Part shown: positions 5,012 to 5,902 of the stretch, piece by piece
Layout: each line of letters begins with the position of its first letter
How positions within the stretch are numbered: the first letter of the stretch is position 1
From: Clostridiales bacterium UBA2658
GTDB taxonomy: Bacteria > Bacillota > Clostridia > Oscillospirales > Oscillospiraceae
Length of the DNA stretch: 5,902 nucleotides
Assembly (NCBI GenBank): GCA_002359425.1
Contig: DEMY01000075.1
Span: forward strand, 1-5,902
Reading direction: 5' to 3'
The notes under the pieces: generated by a model
Told to the model about the DNA's origin: nothing
Databases searched by the model: none
What the model saw: only the letters and a program-made list of their open reading frames with translations
Program-made: the position numbers and the translations under genes

Positions 5012-5902
5012 TTATTTCTCATGTGGATAACCAGGATTCAAAACATGTTCCTTGTCGGGTACGCTTTGATCACGACCAGGATACATCTTATAGTACGGCG
5101 GAATCCCGTTAATCTTCTCAACGAGCCTTGCTTTGATAAGCGGTAGCATCTCAGAATCGATTTCGGGTAACATCTCCTCCGTGAGTTCGCCCTTTATGCC
5201 GTTGAACTTCTTCATCCGTTCCACAAAATAGCGCATATCATACTGCGAAGGATGAGCCTCAATTATGTCTTTATCAAGCTGTGTAAGCTGGTAGACAGCC
5301 TCTAGTGGCGTTCGAACAGAGGTTTCGATAGTGAAGACAACATCTCCGGGTACTTCCACAAACTGTCCTATGAAAGCGAGGTTTGTGCATCCCTCCGGAA
5401 CGACGCAGGGGCGATCTGTAGCCTTGCGAGGCATAAACTGACTGGTGATATAGGGCATCATGCAGGTGGAAATGTGGCTGTGAGCCAGCACTTCATCCTT
5501 TTTATCTAGCATATTGAAGTGATAAAGCAGCTCAAGCAGAATTTCCTCACCCGTGCATTCACACATGGGCTTTTTAATATAGTTACCTTCTCTCTCACCG
5601 AACAGTCCGTCACCCCAGAGCACATCCTCGTTATTCTCACGCTGTTTCGGGAAATAGTCTCGGTCGTATAGTATAAGGCTTATTTCCCAGCCTGAATCCT
5701 TCATTGTTATACAACCGCCGGTACCGGCCTTGCTGCCGGTCATCTTCTCAAGACGCTGGAAGAACTCCGGATAATCCTTTACAGTTACGAAATAGCTCAT
5801 CCACTTGGTCTTGTCGATGGGGCCTATGAACTTCTCTGGGTGACCAAATTTCTCATGTTTTTTAGCTAGGTTCTGCCAGATGGTAAACAAGCCCAGATCC
5901 TC
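5012..5902 (-). CDS. ohyA: Oleate hydratase (myosin-cross-reactive antigen family), C-terminal half
   Basis: FAD-dependent enzyme that adds water to the cis-9 double bond of unsaturated fatty acids, giving 10-hydroxy fatty acids; in gut bacteria this detoxifies linoleic and oleic acid. The 296 visible codons run uninterrupted to the window edge, so the gene continues beyond 5902. A TTG at 5890 is an internal leucine codon, not a start. Family hallmarks, numbered from the edge: FTIWQNLAKKHEKFGHPEKF (6-25), AGTGGCITMKDSGW (59-72), GNYIKKPMCECTGEEI (106-121), TSQFMPRKATDRP (153-165) and NLAFIGQFVEVPGDVVFTIE (174-193), a conserved stretch near the C-terminus. Full-length members are around 560-650 residues. 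The N-terminal FAD-binding glycine motif and the catalytic residues reported for the family lie outside the window. It is convergent with the TetR gene and ends normally with TAA, without sign of decay. Confidence 0.95.
   Translation of the reverse strand, partial: EDLGLFTIWQNLAKKHEKFGHPEKFIGPIDKTKWMSYFVTVKDYPEFFQRLEKMTGSKAGTGGCITMKDSGWEISLILYDRDYFPKQRENNEDVLWGDGLFGEREGNYIKKPMCECTGEEILLELLYHFNMLDKKDEVLAHSHISTCMMPYITSQFMPRKATDRPCVVPEGCTNLAFIGQFVEVPGDVVFTIETSVRTPLEAVYQLTQLDKDIIEAHPSQYDMRYFVERMKKFNGIKGELTEEMLPEIDSEMLPLIKARLVEKINGIPPYYKMYPGRDQSVPDKEHVLNPGYPHEK

Noticed and set aside
4903..5112. 69-codon plus-strand frame whose ATG overlaps the tetR stop (ATGA) and whose product has a hydrophobic stretch
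   Set aside because: It runs through both arms of the terminator hairpin and into the antisense of the oleate hydratase C-terminus, and it has no clear ribosome site. The hydrophobic stretch comes partly from the T-rich hairpin flank.
5888..5890. TTG at 5890 as the start of a 292-residue protein
   Set aside because: The frame is open to the window edge and the preceding codons (E-D-L-G) continue the oleate hydratase sequence. The family is about twice this length, so this is an internal leucine.

Overview
This window looks like a chromosomal segment of a low-to-moderate GC Gram-positive anaerobe, most likely a gut-type member of the Bacillota (Clostridia and relatives). That placement rests on the AT-leaning composition, the strong purine-rich ribosome binding sites, and the protein families present. 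It is inference; no rRNA or other phylogenetic marker is visible.

Layout, left to right. Positions 1-196 hold no complete gene. A hairpin (111-138) lies just beyond the 3' end of an ABC transporter operon. Further left is a minus-strand promoter-like pair (57-86) and what may be the first nine codons of a gene leaving the window (1-28). A three-gene minus-strand operon fills 197-4162. In transcription order it encodes a small predicted beta-rich protein of 104 residues, an MacB/LolD-type ABC ATPase of 233 residues, and an FtsX-like permease of 984 residues with a long extracellular coiled coil. The genes are packed with a 1-nt gap and then a 7-bp overlap, so translation is probably coupled. 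A 165-bp divergent regulatory region (4163-4327) separates the operon from a plus-strand TetR/AcrR-family regulator (4328-4906). A perfect 19-bp-stem hairpin (4934-4977) follows the regulator. The right end (5012-5902) is the C-terminal half of an oleate hydratase on the minus strand, cut by the window edge.

How the parts fit. The divergent TetR gene is the obvious candidate local regulator of the ABC operon. Each direction has a recognisable sigma-70-type promoter. The region also contains two imperfect palindromes, both centred on CAGCTG and 63 bp apart centre to centre, about six helical turns. One sits in the -35/-10 spacer of the operon promoter and the other lies just upstream of the tetR -35. 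This is a plausible two-operator autoregulatory switch. The transporter probably extrudes or extracts a hydrophobic or membrane-associated substrate, or transmits mechanical force across the membrane; the substrate cannot be read from sequence. The neighbouring oleate hydratase detoxifies unsaturated fatty acids, which makes a lipid-stress theme possible but unproven, because that gene is convergent and not in the same transcript.

The least explained parts are the small first gene of the operon, which may contain an internal duplication, and the 140-residue coiled coil in the permease.
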